From Halomonas daqiaonensis (lineage in GTDB: Bacteria; Pseudomonadota; Gammaproteobacteria; Pseudomonadales; Halomonadaceae): a stretch of 64,000 nt of DNA. The notes beneath the pieces were generated by a model. It did not search any database, was not told the origin of the DNA, and saw only the letters and a list, made by a program, of their open reading frames with translations. The stretch lies in NCBI RefSeq assembly GCF_900109725.1, contig NZ_FOBC01000007.1, forward strand, positions 83,301 to 147,300, read 5' to 3'. Below are positions 26,305 through 35,521 of this stretch, in pieces; the first letter of the stretch is position 1, and each line of letters starts with the position of its first letter. A program made the translations under genes and the position numbers.

Positions 26305-26325
26305 CGCCGAGCGCCGAGCTACAAG
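26305..26325 (+). repeat. heptamer tract directly after stop codon (CNNNRAG x3)
   Basis: Starting at the first base after the TAG stop: CGCCGAG, CGCCGAG, CTACAAG. The 11-mer TAGCGCCGAGC spanning the stop is identical to that at 30791-30801. See the similar tract at 41608. Confidence 0.6.
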
Positions 26326-26331
26326 AAAACC

Positions 26332-26349
26332 CCGAGACCATTGCCTCGG
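26332..26349 (-). terminator. weak hairpin with T-tract on minus strand
   Basis: CCGAG and CTCGG around 8 nt, followed on the minus strand by GGTTTTCTTG. It could end transcription from the UPF0149 gene beyond the octamer repeat; the stem is only 5 bp. Confidence 0.35.
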
Positions 26350-26382
26350 ATATGCTTTTGCTCGTGAGCATCACACACTGAC

Positions 26383-26510
26383 TGGCCGCTTGGCCGCTTG
26401 GCCGCTTGGCCGCTTGGCCGCTTGGCCGCTTGGCCGCTTGGCCGCTTGGCCGCTTGGCCGCTTGGCCGCTTGGCCGCTTGGCCGCTTGGCCGCTTGGCCG
26501 CTTGGCCGCT
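26383..26510. repeat. 16 perfect copies of an 8-bp tandem repeat
   Basis: TGGCCGCT is repeated 16 times without a single mismatch over 128 bp. On the minus strand the array reads AGCGGCCA and begins inside the TAA stop codon of the UPF0149 gene (TAAGCGGCCA). It lies between two convergent genes and carries no spacers. Because 8 is not a multiple of 3, all frames read the same 8-residue cycle (for example GQAAKRPS on the minus strand). Perfect copies imply recent slippage. Confidence 0.95.
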
Positions 26511-27160
26511 TACCGCCGGCCCTTGCTGCGCCCGGCGGGCTGCTTGCGGCGTGGCTTGGGCTTGGGCGTTTCCGGGGGAACGCGATAGTGCAGATAGAGG
26601 TCCAGCACCAGCTCCGGCAGTTGGGTGACGAGATCTTCGAGGCGTGTCGTATCGTCGGCCAGCTCCGCCATGTCGGGTTCGTCATCGAACAGTCCGGAAA
26701 GCAGCATGAAGGGCAACAGCAGGGTAGCGGCAGCCTCCTCGTCATCGCTGAACCAGGCGGCTTCGTCGAGGAAGACTCCCTCCATGAAGCCGGCGCACCA
26801 GTCGCCGATTGGTGTCTCCTCAGGGGCGTTGTCACCCAACTCGAGCTCGAAGGGCAACTCGGGGAGGCCGCCCGCCTCCAGTACCTCGATGGCGTTGCGC
26901 CGGAGGCGCTCGAGAAGCCCCAGGATCGCCTCGCGCTCGGCGTCGTCCGTGAAGGCCGGCTCACCATGGAAGAGTTCGGCAACCCAGGCCGCCGGGGGGA
27001 TGTCACTTGGGGCCACGGCCAGGGCTACCAGAAAGCCGTGGGCGCCGATGACGTCCAGGGCGTCGGCATCCACCCGGTCAGAGTCGAAAAAGTCGTCGAG
27101 CAGATCGAGCTCCTCGTCCTCAAGCAGCGGCTGGGGGAGGGGCGCTTCGGCATCGGACAT
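26510..27160 (-). CDS. UPF0149 (YgfB/YecA) family protein
   Basis: 216 residues from the ATG at 27160. The UPF0149 domain fills most of the protein: LEDEELDLLDDFF, AHGFLVALAVAPSDIPPAAW, the hallmark PIGDWCAGFMEGVFLDEAAW, then LLLPFMLLSGLFDD. The protein is strongly acidic. The end is a basic tail (PKPKPRRKQPAGRSKGRR), which in YecA proteins is replaced by a zinc SEC-C motif, absent here. The family is of uncertain function. The stop codon is the first unit of the octamer array, so repeat-number changes leave the protein intact unless a frameshift passes the stop. It is divergent from sprT. Confidence 0.85.
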   Translation of the reverse strand: MSDAEAPLPQPLLEDEELDLLDDFFDSDRVDADALDVIGAHGFLVALAVAPSDIPPAAWVAELFHGEPAFTDDAEREAILGLLERLRRNAIEVLEAGGLPELPFELELGDNAPEETPIGDWCAGFMEGVFLDEAAWFSDDEEAAATLLLPFMLLSGLFDDEPDMAELADDTTRLEDLVTQLPELVLDLYLHYRVPPETPKPKPRRKQPAGRSKGRR

Positions 27161-27236
27161 GGCGGCTCTCGCAGGGAAAACGTGGGCATGAGGGGAGGCT
27201 TTACGCCTCGACACGAAGACGCCATTCTATCATCCC

Positions 27237-27785
27237 ATGACGATACCCGCGCTTCCCGCCCCCGACCCCTCCCGACTCGACGCCCTCGACCGAGTCGCCC
27301 TCCACCGTACCCTCCTCGAGCGGGTCGAGGCGTCTTATGGGCTGTGTCGCGAGCTGCACCCCGGGTTGCCGCGCCCGGCGGTATGGCTGGACCTGCAGGG
27401 CAAGTGTGCCGGTCAGGCGCACTTCGGACGCGGCGGGCTGCGTTTCAATCCGGTGCTGCTGGAGGAGAATCGCCTCGCCTTCCTGGTCGAGGTGGTGCCC
27501 CACGAGATGGCCCACTGGCTGGTGCATCACCTGGAGGACGGTCATCGGGCGCGGCCTCACGGCCGCGAGTGGCAGACCGTGATGCGTCGCCTCTTCGGTG
27601 TGGAACCCCGGACCACCCACCGCTTCGATACCGACCGTGCGAGTCCGGCGCCTTACCGCTACCGCTGCAATTGTCGCGAACATGGCTTTTCCGCCCGGCG
27701 GCATGCCCTGGCGCGCCGGGGACGGGGATACCGGTGCCGACACTGCGCTCAGACCTTGGTCTATCTCGGTCGTTCCGCTTCCTGA
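27237..27785 (+). CDS. sprT: SprT family zinc metalloprotease
   Basis: 182 residues. The zinc protease motif VVPHEMAHWLVHHLEDG lies near residue 85, preceded by the family block GKCAGQAHFGRGGLRFNPVLLEEN (read in two parts: GKCAGQAHFG, RGGLRFNPVL). The C-terminus has a zinc-ribbon-like CNCREHGF and CRHCAQTLVYLG. This is the SprT/Spartan fold; Spartan repairs DNA-protein crosslinks in eukaryotes, while bacterial SprT has no firmly assigned substrate. Expected cellular location is cytoplasm, as no signal peptide is seen. Confidence 0.9.
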   Translation: MTIPALPAPDPSRLDALDRVALHRTLLERVEASYGLCRELHPGLPRPAVWLDLQGKCAGQAHFGRGGLRFNPVLLEENRLAFLVEVVPHEMAHWLVHHLEDGHRARPHGREWQTVMRRLFGVEPRTTHRFDTDRASPAPYRYRCNCREHGFSARRHALARRGRGYRCRHCAQTLVYLGRSAS

Positions 27786-27826
27786 TTGTCTCGTAAGTCA
27801 TTGTGATCCATAGGAAAAATCTTGCT

Positions 27827-27840
27827 ACCAATGTCTAAAG
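27827..27840 (+). promoter_or_regulatory. candidate activator site upstream of acs
   Basis: ACCAATGTCTAAAG resembles, in its TGTCTA core, the three GACGATNGTMTAG-like copies at 37.9-38.0 kb. It lies 120 nt before acs and about 20 nt before a possible -10 (TATGCT). The resemblance is partial. Confidence 0.35.
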
Positions 27841-27960
27841 GGAAGGCCGCGTCCTGGCGTATATGCTGTTAGCAGCTTTTATGGGGCCGGCTGGTCCAAT
27901 CGCAATGCGGCCGGCAACATCCACCTGGAGGGTCTCCACCCCCTGGACAGAGGCATATCC

Positions 27961-29910
27961 ATGACCGAACACCAGAAAGTCCATCCCGTAAGCGAAGAGT
28001 TTGCCGCCAAGGCCCATGCCGACAAGGCTACCTACGAGGCCATGTACCAGCAGTCGGTCGATGACCCCAAGGGGTTCTGGTCTGAGCAGGCCAAGCGCCT
28101 CGACTGGACCAAGGCGCCGACCAAGATCAAGCACACCTCCTTCGATTCGAACAACGTGGATATCCGCTGGTTCGAGGACGGCACTCTCAACGCCAGTGTC
28201 AACTGCCTCGATCGTCATCTCGAGACCCGCGGCGACCAGCCGGCGATCATCTGGGAGGGCGACGACCCCAAGGATGACAAGACGCTCACCTACCGCGAGC
28301 TCTACGAGAAGACATGCCAACTGGCCAATGGCCTCAAGGAACTGGGTGTCAGAAAAGGTGATGTGGTCACGCTCTACATGCCGATGATTCCCGAGGCCGC
28401 CATGGCGATGCTGGCCTGCGCGCGCATCGGTGCCGTGCACTCGGTGGTATTCGGCGGCTTCTCCCCGGACGCCGTGGCCCAGCGAGTGATCGGGGCCAAG
28501 TCCAAACTGATCATCACCGCCGACGAGTCCGTGCGCGGTGGCAAGCGTGTGCCGCTCAAGGACAACGTCGATGCTGCCCTTACCCGCGACGGTACCGAGG
28601 TCTGCGAGAAGGTGTTGGTGGTCAAGCGCACCGGTGGTGAGGTCGACTGGAAGGAGGGGCTCGACGTCTGGTATGACGATGTCGTCTCTAAGCAGCCCAC
28701 CGACTGCCCGGCCGAGGAGATGGGGGCCGAGGACCCGCTGTTCATCCTCTACACCTCCGGCTCCACCGGGGCGCCCAAGGGGCTGAAGCACACCACGGGG
28801 GGCTATCTGCTGCATGCCGCCATGACTCACCAGTATGTCTTCGACTATCAGGATGGCGAGGTCTACTGGTGCACCGCCGATGTGGGCTGGGTCACCGGTC
28901 ACAGCTACATCGTCTATGGCCCGCTGGCCAATGGCGGCACCACCCTGATGTTCGAGGGCGTGCCCAGCTACCCGACCCATGGCCGCATGGGCGAGATCGT
29001 CGACAAGCACAACGTCAGCATCCTCTACACTGCCCCCACCGCGGTCCGGGCCTTGATGGCCCATGGCGACGACGTCATGGATTCCAGCAAGCGTGACAGC
29101 CTGCGACTGCTCGGTTCGGTGGGCGAACCCATCAATCCCGAGGCCTGGGAGTGGTTCCATCGAGTGATCGGCAATGGGAAGTGCCCCATCGTCGATACCT
29201 GGTGGCAGACGGAGACCGGCGGCATCATGATCGCGCCGCTGCCCGGCGCGATCGATCTCAAGCCGGGCTCTGCTACCCTGCCGTTCTTCGGCGTGATGCC
29301 CGCGCTGGTCGACAACGAGGGCAACGAGCTCAAGGGTGCCGCCGAGGGTAACCTGGTGATTCTGGACTCCTGGCCGGGCCAGGCACGTTCGATCTGGGGT
29401 GATCATGATCGCTTCGTGCAGACCTACTTCTCCGCTTACAAGGGTGTGTATTTCACCGGTGACGGCTGCCGTCGCGACGAGGATGGCTATTACTGGATCA
29501 CCGGCCGCGTCGACGACGTGCTCAACGTCTCAGGTCACCGCATGGGTACCGCCGAGATCGAATCCTCTCTGGTGGCCCACGAAGCCGTAGCCGAGGCGGC
29601 GGTGGTCGGCTTCCCCCACGACATCAAGGGGCAGGGCATCTATATCTATGTGACCCTGGCCGATGGCTTCGAGGAGAGCGATGAGCTCAAGAAGGAGCTC
29701 ACCAAGTGGGTGCGCAAGGATATCGGCCCGATCGCCTCTCCTGACGTCATCCAGTGGGCGCCGGGCCTGCCCAAGACCCGCTCGGGCAAGATCATGCGTC
29801 GCATCCTGCGCAAGATCGCCGCAAACGAGGTCGATGGTCTGGGCGATACCAGTACCCTGGCGGATCCGTCGGTGGTCGACGAGCTGATCGAGCATCGCGT
29901 CAACCGCTGA
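27961..29910 (+). CDS. acs: acetyl-CoA synthetase Acs
   Basis: 649 residues, same as typical Acs. It activates acetate to acetyl-CoA through acetyl-AMP. Adenylation-domain motifs are [20 protein letters not shown] (phosphate loop), [33 protein letters not shown] and the C-terminal [15 protein letters not shown] with the catalytic lysine that Pat-type acetylation controls. [13 protein letters not shown] matches the hinge region. The response regulator gene crbR follows, the sensor kinase faces it and an acetate-type symporter lies further on, so this is an acetate-use locus. Confidence 0.98.
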   Translation: MTEHQKVHPVSEEFAAKAHADKATYEAMYQQSVDDPKGFWSEQAKRLDWTKAPTKIKHTSFDSNNVDIRWFEDGTLNASVNCLDRHLETRGDQPAIIWEGDDPKDDKTLTYRELYEKTCQLANGLKELGVRKGDVVTLYMPMIPEAAMAMLACARIGAVHSVVFGGFSPDAVAQRVIGAKSKLIITADESVRGGKRVPLKDNVDAALTRDGTEVCEKVLVVKRTGGEVDWKEGLDVWYDDVVSKQPTDCPAEEMGAEDPLFILYTSGSTGAPKGLKHTTGGYLLHAAMTHQYVFDYQDGEVYWCTADVGWVTGHSYIVYGPLANGGTTLMFEGVPSYPTHGRMGEIVDKHNVSILYTAPTAVRALMAHGDDVMDSSKRDSLRLLGSVGEPINPEAWEWFHRVIGNGKCPIVDTWWQTETGGIMIAPLPGAIDLKPGSATLPFFGVMPALVDNEGNELKGAAEGNLVILDSWPGQARSIWGDHDRFVQTYFSAYKGVYFTGDGCRRDEDGYYWITGRVDDVLNVSGHRMGTAEIESSLVAHEAVAEAAVVGFPHDIKGQGIYIYVTLADGFEESDELKKELTKWVRKDIGPIASPDVIQWAPGLPKTRSGKIMRRILRKIAANEVDGLGDTSTLADPSVVDELIEHRVNR

Positions 29911-29964
29911 GGGCACTGCCCACCCTGGGGCATGCAGTGATTGCCTGTCGCCTAATGGCACGTC

Positions 29965-29991
29965 AAGCCGGCCCCTCGGGGCCGGCTTTTT
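29965..29991 (+). terminator. terminator after acs
   Basis: AAGCCGGCCCC and GGGGCCGGCTT with a run of five T. It separates acs from crbR. Confidence 0.9.
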
Positions 29992-30130
29992 CATGGGTGG
30001 CCGGTACAGTGTCGACCATGTCCGAGAGCCCTTGGGAATCGCCGTGGCCATGGGGTAACATGCACTTAATACATGTAGAGCCCAGCGTGGCGGCCGTCGG
30101 TCAGCTGCTCGAGGAACCGGAGGAAGATCC

Positions 30131-30793
30131 ATGGCCTTTGCCCAGAAATTCATCGTTGCCGATGACCATCCGCTGTTCCGCGCGGCCTTGACTCAGGCCC
30201 TGCGCCAGTTGGCACCACAGGCCGAGATCGTCGAATCCGATACCATGGAGGCCACCACCGAGGTGGTCACCCGTCATCCCGATGCCGACCTGATTCTGCT
30301 GGACCTTCACATGCCGGGCGCCCACGGCTTCTCTGGCCTTATCCAGTTGCGTGGCCAGACACCCGACATTCCGGTGGCGGTGGTCTCCGGTAGTGACGAG
30401 GTCCATGTGGTGCGCCGCGCCATCGACTACGGGGCCTCGGGATTCATTCCCAAGTCCTCGTCACTGGCGCTGATCGCCGAGGCGGTGGGCGAGATCCTAG
30501 ATGGCGAGGTCTGGCTGCCGGCCGAGATGGCCGAGGCCCTGGGTGAGTCCAATGAGGAGGAGACCAAGTTTGCCGAGGCGATCGCCTCGTTGACGCCTCA
30601 GCAGTTCCGGGTACTCAACATGCTCACCGAGGGGCTGCTCAACAAGCAGATCGCCTATGAGCTGAGCGTCTCCGAGGCCACCATCAAGGCCCACGTCACC
30701 GCCATCCTTCGCAAGCTCGGCGTACACTCCCGCACCCAGGCAGTAATCGCCGCCCAGAAGCTCGAGGTCGAGCCGCCGAAGGTGGTTTCGTAG
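30131..30793 (+). CDS. crbR: LuxR-family response regulator CrbR (ErdR-like)
   Basis: 220 residues. The receiver domain (about 5-125) has DDHPLF at the acid pocket, phospho-acceptor Asp58 in LILLDLHMPG and Lys near 107 in IPKSSS. The C-terminal LuxR-type HTH runs from LTPQQFRVLNMLTEGLLNKQ through YELSVSEATIKAHVTAILRK. GGAGGAAG precedes the ATG. In Vibrio and Pseudomonas, CrbR (ErdR) is paired with the transporter-kinase CrbS (MxtR) and activates acs and actP-type genes. Here the partner genes acs, crbS and an actP-like gene are all adjacent, so the same role is inferred. Confidence 0.9.
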   Translation: MAFAQKFIVADDHPLFRAALTQALRQLAPQAEIVESDTMEATTEVVTRHPDADLILLDLHMPGAHGFSGLIQLRGQTPDIPVAVVSGSDEVHVVRRAIDYGASGFIPKSSSLALIAEAVGEILDGEVWLPAEMAEALGESNEEETKFAEAIASLTPQQFRVLNMLTEGLLNKQIAYELSVSEATIKAHVTAILRKLGVHSRTQAVIAAQKLEVEPPKVVS

Positions 30794-30814
30794 CGCCGAG
30801 CCCCAAGCACCAAG
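30794..30814 (+). repeat. heptamer tract directly after stop codon (CNNNRAG x3)
   Basis: CGCCGAG, CCCCAAG, CACCAAG starting at the first base after the TAG stop of crbR. Same start and same period as the tract at 26305-26325. Confidence 0.6.
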
Positions 30815-30817
30815 GAA

Positions 30818-30853
30818 ACGCAGAAAACCCACCGCCCGGTGGGTTTTCTGCGT
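30818..30853. terminator. bidirectional terminator between crbR and crbS
   Basis: A perfect 16-bp stem (ACGCAGAAAACCCACC with its complement) around GCCC. AAAA and TTTT runs within the arms allow function in both directions between these convergent genes. Confidence 0.85.
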
Positions 30854-30885
30854 CACAGGTATAGGCTTTTCTGGCTCGGCCGCTG

Positions 30886-33800
30886 CTACTGCGCTGCTCG
30901 GCTGGCCTGCAGGGTGCGGGTGAGCAGAGCGCGCAGGGCAGCAGGGCGTACCGGCTTGAGCAGCAGCTGGTAGCCGGCGCGCCTGATCTCCTCGGCTACC
31001 TCTTCGGTCCGGTCGGCGGTGATCACGATGCCGGGCACCGCGCCCTCCAGTCGTTCGCCGAGCGCCTCCAGGGCCATCAGCCCGGTGACCTCGTTGTCCA
31101 GATGGTAGTCCGCCAGTATCGCGTCCGGGTCGCCGTCCAGGTGACGCATTACCGACTTGGCACCGCCGATGGTGGTGGCCGTGAATACCTCGCAGCCCCA
31201 GCCCGATAGCATTGCCTTCATGCCTTCGAGGATCAGCGATTCGTTGTCGATGCAGAGGATCCGGGTGCCGGCGAGCTTGTTGCCGGCGCGTTTCGGGGTG
31301 GCGTCCTCGGCCTGCTGTGTCGCAGTGCGGGGCGCGACCACCGGCACGCTGACCGAGAACATGGTGCCGAAGCCTTCCTTCGAACGCACGCGGATGGGGT
31401 GATCGAGCACCCTGGCCATGCGGTCGGCGATGGACAGCCCAAGACCCAGGCCCTTCTCGCTTTCCTTGTGTCGCGTGGCCTGGTCGAGGCGCCGGAACTC
31501 CTGGAAGATCTCGAGCTGCTTGGCCTCGGGTATCCCCGGGCCGCTATCCCATACCTCTATGGTGATGCGCTTGCCATGGCGGCGGCAGCCCAGTAACACC
31601 CGGCCTGCCTGAGTGTAGCGGATGGCATTGGAGAGGAAGTTCTGGATGATCCGGCGCAGCATCTGTGGATCACTGTCGACCCACTGGCGGGTCGGCACCA
31701 CGACGAGATCCAGGCCGCGTTCCTCGGCCATTACCTCGAACTCGGCGCGCAACGGCTGGATGATGTCGGCCAGGGCGAAGTGGCTGCGGCGCGGGGTAAG
31801 GGCACCGGCATCCAGCTTGGAGATGTCGAGCAGCGTGCCCAGCAGCTCTTCGGCGGCCTGCAGCGAGTTGTCGATATGGCCGATGGTGCGCTTCATGTCG
31901 TCGGCTTCCATCTCCTGGGCGAGGGCCGAGGTGAACAGCCGCGCGGCATTGAGCGGTTGCAGCAGGTCGTGGCTGGCGGCGGCCAGGAAGCGCGTCTTGG
32001 AGGCATTGGCATCCTCGGCCAGCTGCTTGGCCTGGCGCAGGGCGAGCTCGGCCTCGGCGCGTACCCGGTTTTCCTGGCGCAGGGCGGCGTTGGCCTCGGA
32101 GAGCGCCTGGGTACGCTCGCGCACCCGCTCTTCCAGCGTCTCGTTGGTCTCCTTGAGGGCGATCTCGGCCAAGCGGCGCTCGGTGATGTCCTGGTAGAGG
32201 GCGAAGAAGCCCAGTATGGCGCCGCTGTCACCGAAATGGGGCGTGTAGGTGACCAGCATGTAGCGCCGGTCGTCGCCGATGGGCAGCGAGACCTCGAAAC
32301 TGACCCGCTCGCCGGCCAGGGCGCGTTCGATCCATGGCGCCCGTTCGCGCGCCATGCGGGGGTCCATCACCTCTTCGACACGTTTGCCGATCACCGCGTT
32401 GCGATCGATGCCGAAGGCCTGCTCGTAGGCGCGGTTGGTGAAGAGGTAACGACACTCCTTGTCGAAGTAGGCGATCAGCGCCGGCACATTGTCGGTATAG
32501 ATGCGTATGTTGTTCTCGGAGCGGATCAGCGCTTCCTCGATGCGCTTCTGTTGGGTGATGTCCTGATAGGTGTAGACGAAGCCGCCCCCCGGCATGGGGT
32601 TGCCCTGCACCTCCAGCACGCTGCCATCCTGGCGATAGCGCACGTAGCGATGGGGGTGGCCCTCGCGGATGTTGTCGATCAGCAGTCGCACATGCTCCTC
32701 GGGATCGCCGGGGCCGTATTCGCCGTTGTGGGCGTTGTAGCGGAAGATCTTGTCCATCGGGGCGCCGACGCGGATCAGGTGGTCGGGGAAGCGGAACAGC
32801 TCCAGGTAGCGCTGGTTCCATACCACCAGGCGCAGGTTCTGGTCGACTACGCTGATGCCCTGGTTGATGTTCTCGATGGTGGCCTGCAGCAGGGCGCGGT
32901 TGAACTCCAGCACCTGGGAGGCCTCGTCGACGATGGAAATCACGTCCGAGATGCCGATGCCGCGCCCCTGAAGGGCCGAGTTGACCACGATCCGGGCCGA
33001 GGAGGCGCCGAGCACCGAGGCCAGGAAGCGTTCGGTGAACTGGATGACGTCGATGGAGGCCCGCGTATTGTTTTCCAGGGGCTTGCCGGTGCGTCGGGAA
33101 TAATCCTCGAAGGCGCGGTTCACCTGACCGGCGCCCAGGAAGCGCTCGCAGAGCACCTTGAGGTCCCCCACGGTGGTGGCACCGGTCCAGGGGCGGTTCA
33201 CCGAGGTCTGGCGAGTCTCGACGCTGTCGACGAACAGCGAGGCCTGGATGCGCTCGACGACCCGCTGAGCGGTGACCTGGGAGACGAAGATGTAGCAGAA
33301 GAGGTTCACGCCCAGGGAGAGCATCACGCCGTGGGTGAAGCTGTCACCGACGTTGAGACCGAACAGCGAGGTAGGGGTCAGCCAGGCAACGCCCAGCGGG
33401 CCACCATCGAGCCAGTTCCCCGGCAGCACGCCGGCACCGATCAGGGTGGGCATCAGCAGGCTGTAGGCCCAGATGGCAAAGCCGGCATTCATGCCGACGA
33501 TCACGCCGAGGCGGTTGCCACGCTTCCAGTAGAGGCCGCCGATCAGTGCCGGGGCGAACTGGGCCGCCGCGGCGAAGGAGAGCATGCCGGTATTAGCCAG
33601 GGAGCTGAACTCGCCGATCAGTTGGTAGAAGCCGTAGGCCATGGCCAGGATAACGGCAATCGTGACGCGCCGCGCCCGCAGCACCAGTCGGCCATAGTCG
33701 CGCGGCTTGGTATCGAACCAGCGTAAGCGGAACAGGGCGGGGATGACGATCTCGTTGGAGATCATGATCGACACCGCCACAGCAGCAACGATGACCATGC

Positions 33801-34827
33801 CGGTGGCCGCCGAGAAGCCGCCGATGAAGGTTAGCAGCGTCAGCCATTCGTTGCCTGCGGCCATGGGCAGGGCCAGCACGTAGGTGTCCGGCTCGATGCC
33901 GCTGTCAGCGAAGACGGTCAGGCCGGCCGCCGCGATGGGGATCACGAAGAAGGCGAAGGCCAGCAAGTAGATCGGGAAGAGCCAGCGGGCCTTGGTGGCA
34001 TCATCACGGTGGATGTTCTCCACCACCGCCACATGGAACTGGCGGGGCAGGCAGAGAATGGCCAGCATGGCCAGCAGGGTCTGGGCCCAGAAGCTCTGGC
34101 CGAAGTCCTGATCGGCCAGTTGACGCTGCAGCTCGAGTTGGGTCTCGGCGCGGCCCAGCAGGTCGCCGAGGCCGTCGAACATGCCCCAGGTGACGTAGGC
34201 CCCGAGGGCCAGGAAGGCGATAAGCTTGACCAGTGACTCGAAGGCCACGGCGTGGATGAGACCCTCGTGGTGCTCGGTGGCATCGGTGTGCCGGGTGCCG
34301 AAGAGGATAGCGAAGGCCGCCATCACCACGGCCACATAGAACGCCGTGTCGCCGAATAGTGGCGCCTGGGTGATATCGCCGGCATCGGTAATCACGCTGA
34401 AGGAGGTGGAGACCGCCTTCAGCTGCAGGGCGATGTAGGGCAAGGTGCCGATCAGCGCCACCAGGCTGGCAAAGGCAGCCAGCGACTGGGTCTTGCCGTA
34501 GCGCGAGGCGATGAAGTCAGCAATGGAGGTGACGTTCTGGTGCTTGGCGACGCGGATCATCTTGGCCAGCACCGGCCAGAACAGCAGCAGGGTGAGGATC
34601 GGCCCGACGAAGATGCTGGCGAAGGACCAGCCCGCTGTGGCCGCCTGGCCGACGGCGCCATGGAAGGTCCAAGAGGTGCAGTAGATGGCCAGGGCCAGGC
34701 TGTAGATCACCGGACGGCGCTGGCTTGCCCCATGCTCCCGAGCATGGCGATCGCCCCGCCAGGCGATGGCGAACAGCACGCTGATGTACAGCAGTGAAAC
34801 GGCGATCAGCAGCCAGCCAGCGAACAT
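30886..34827 (-). CDS. crbS: CrbS-type hybrid histidine kinase with sodium/solute-symporter domain
   Basis: 1313 residues. The first 510 or so form an SSS-family transporter with about 13 membrane helices (IYCTSWTFHGAVG, GGFSAATGMVIVAAVAVSIM). A linker leads to two PAS domains (about 655-770, 790-910), a coiled coil, the HisKA site FLAAASHDLLQPLNAARL with His953, an ATPase domain (GLGLGLSIADRMARVLDHP) and a C-terminal receiver with Asp1240 in ILADYHLDNE. This is the layout of CrbS/MxtR, the sensor for CrbR, thought to respond to acetate or a related metabolite, perhaps by transport. A hypothetical membrane protein gene lies 77 nt upstream on the same strand. Confidence 0.93.
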   Translation of the reverse strand: MFAGWLLIAVSLLYISVLFAIAWRGDRHAREHGASQRRPVIYSLALAIYCTSWTFHGAVGQAATAGWSFASIFVGPILTLLLFWPVLAKMIRVAKHQNVTSIADFIASRYGKTQSLAAFASLVALIGTLPYIALQLKAVSTSFSVITDAGDITQAPLFGDTAFYVAVVMAAFAILFGTRHTDATEHHEGLIHAVAFESLVKLIAFLALGAYVTWGMFDGLGDLLGRAETQLELQRQLADQDFGQSFWAQTLLAMLAILCLPRQFHVAVVENIHRDDATKARWLFPIYLLAFAFFVIPIAAAGLTVFADSGIEPDTYVLALPMAAGNEWLTLLTFIGGFSAATGMVIVAAVAVSIMISNEIVIPALFRLRWFDTKPRDYGRLVLRARRVTIAVILAMAYGFYQLIGEFSSLANTGMLSFAAAAQFAPALIGGLYWKRGNRLGVIVGMNAGFAIWAYSLLMPTLIGAGVLPGNWLDGGPLGVAWLTPTSLFGLNVGDSFTHGVMLSLGVNLFCYIFVSQVTAQRVVERIQASLFVDSVETRQTSVNRPWTGATTVGDLKVLCERFLGAGQVNRAFEDYSRRTGKPLENNTRASIDVIQFTERFLASVLGASSARIVVNSALQGRGIGISDVISIVDEASQVLEFNRALLQATIENINQGISVVDQNLRLVVWNQRYLELFRFPDHLIRVGAPMDKIFRYNAHNGEYGPGDPEEHVRLLIDNIREGHPHRYVRYRQDGSVLEVQGNPMPGGGFVYTYQDITQQKRIEEALIRSENNIRIYTDNVPALIAYFDKECRYLFTNRAYEQAFGIDRNAVIGKRVEEVMDPRMARERAPWIERALAGERVSFEVSLPIGDDRRYMLVTYTPHFGDSGAILGFFALYQDITERRLAEIALKETNETLEERVRERTQALSEANAALRQENRVRAEAELALRQAKQLAEDANASKTRFLAAASHDLLQPLNAARLFTSALAQEMEADDMKRTIGHIDNSLQAAEELLGTLLDISKLDAGALTPRRSHFALADIIQPLRAEFEVMAEERGLDLVVVPTRQWVDSDPQMLRRIIQNFLSNAIRYTQAGRVLLGCRRHGKRITIEVWDSGPGIPEAKQLEIFQEFRRLDQATRHKESEKGLGLGLSIADRMARVLDHPIRVRSKEGFGTMFSVSVPVVAPRTATQQAEDATPKRAGNKLAGTRILCIDNESLILEGMKAMLSGWGCEVFTATTIGGAKSVMRHLDGDPDAILADYHLDNEVTGLMALEALGERLEGAVPGIVITADRTEEVAEEIRRAGYQLLLKPVRPAALRALLTRTLQASRAAQ

Positions 34828-34904
34828 GCACTCTTCCCCCTTCCGGATTCGCCCATTCTAGGGCAAGCCCGCCCCTCTGGGCAGAGCAGTGGAGGGGCGC
34901 GGGG

Positions 34905-35420
34905 TCAGGTCTCTGTGCAGATAGCCTGGTAGAGCGGGCTGGTGACCTCGACGAGGCGCATCTGTTCGGTGCGGGGAGTCCGCGATTCACCTTCCAGGGG
35001 CAGCATTTCACGGGTCGCGCAGTTCACCAGGTAGGCCTGATGGCTCACCTGGTCGACATACTCCTTCTCGAAGCGATAGAGCATGAATTCGACCAGGCGA
35101 CCGTCATCTCCCTGGCTGACCGACAGGTTGTCGAGATCCACGATAGTGAAGGCGGTGGTCATGGGGAAGGCGAAGGTCCAGGGACGAAAGAACATCTGGC
35201 CCTTTTCCACTGAGACGATCTCGGCCGATTCGGGCAGTTGCTGCTGCTTGTTCTCGAGCCAGGTGTATTCGTTGTAGATCTGGTAGCCGAGCATTCCCAG
35301 GCCACCGCAGGCCGGGATGATCCAGCGCGGCAGTTGCTTGCCGCTTGCCAGCCACAGGATCAGACCGACCCCTGCGGCACCGAGGCCGGCGAAGACCGCT
35401 GCTATCAGGTGCCATATCAT
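34905..35420 (-). CDS. membrane protein of unknown function beside crbS
   Basis: 171 residues. Two hydrophobic helices at the N-terminus (about 3-25 and 33-48: IAAVFAGLGAAGVGLILWLA and WIIPACGGLGMLGYQIY) are followed by a soluble domain of about 120 residues with VSVEKGQMFFRPWTFAFP, a probably periplasmic or cytoplasmic beta-rich part. I do not recognise a named family. It is between actP and crbS on the same strand, but a strong terminator precedes it, so it needs its own promoter or read-through. Its place suggests a link to acetate sensing or transport; this is inference only. Confidence 0.75.
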   Translation of the reverse strand: MIWHLIAAVFAGLGAAGVGLILWLASGKQLPRWIIPACGGLGMLGYQIYNEYTWLENKQQQLPESAEIVSVEKGQMFFRPWTFAFPMTTAFTIVDLDNLSVSQGDDGRLVEFMLYRFEKEYVDQVSHQAYLVNCATREMLPLEGESRTPRTEQMRLVEVTSPLYQAICTET

Positions 35421-35443
35421 GATTCATGCGTCCTTAAAGAAAG

Positions 35444-35473
35444 CGATCGGGCTTCCCTGAGGAAGCCCGATCG
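35444..35473 (-). terminator. terminator after actP-like gene
   Basis: A perfect 13-bp stem (CGATCGGGCTTCC and complement) with a 4-nt loop, followed on the minus strand by CTTTCTTTAAGG. Confidence 0.85.
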
Positions 35474-35486
35474 GTAGTGGTTTGAC

Positions 35487-35506
35487 TGGCCCGGCTAGCC
35501 GGGCCA
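35487..35506. other. second hairpin after actP-like gene
   Basis: TGGCCCGGC-TA-GCCGGGCCA, a perfect 20-bp palindrome 15 nt after the actP-like stop and 13 nt before the terminator. It may protect the 3' end or attenuate; it has no T-tract. Confidence 0.5.
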
Positions 35507-35521
35507 GGTGGCCATTATGGC

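Noticed and set aside
26383..26510. CRISPR array
   Set aside because: Units are contiguous 8-mers with no spacers and no cas genes nearby.
26371..27006. A frame that reads AKRPSGQ repeats through the octamer array, and matching Ala-Trp-Pro-Leu frames on the plus strand
   Set aside because: The repeat unit gives open frames in every phase. The UPF0149 frame, which stops at the array, has the conserved domain.
31780..33726. A 648-codon plus-strand frame opposite crbS, and similar long frames opposite acs, the DUF294 gene, ccoN, prkA and yeaH
   Set aside because: Each mirrors a conserved gene on the other strand and has no recognisable domain or ribosome binding site.
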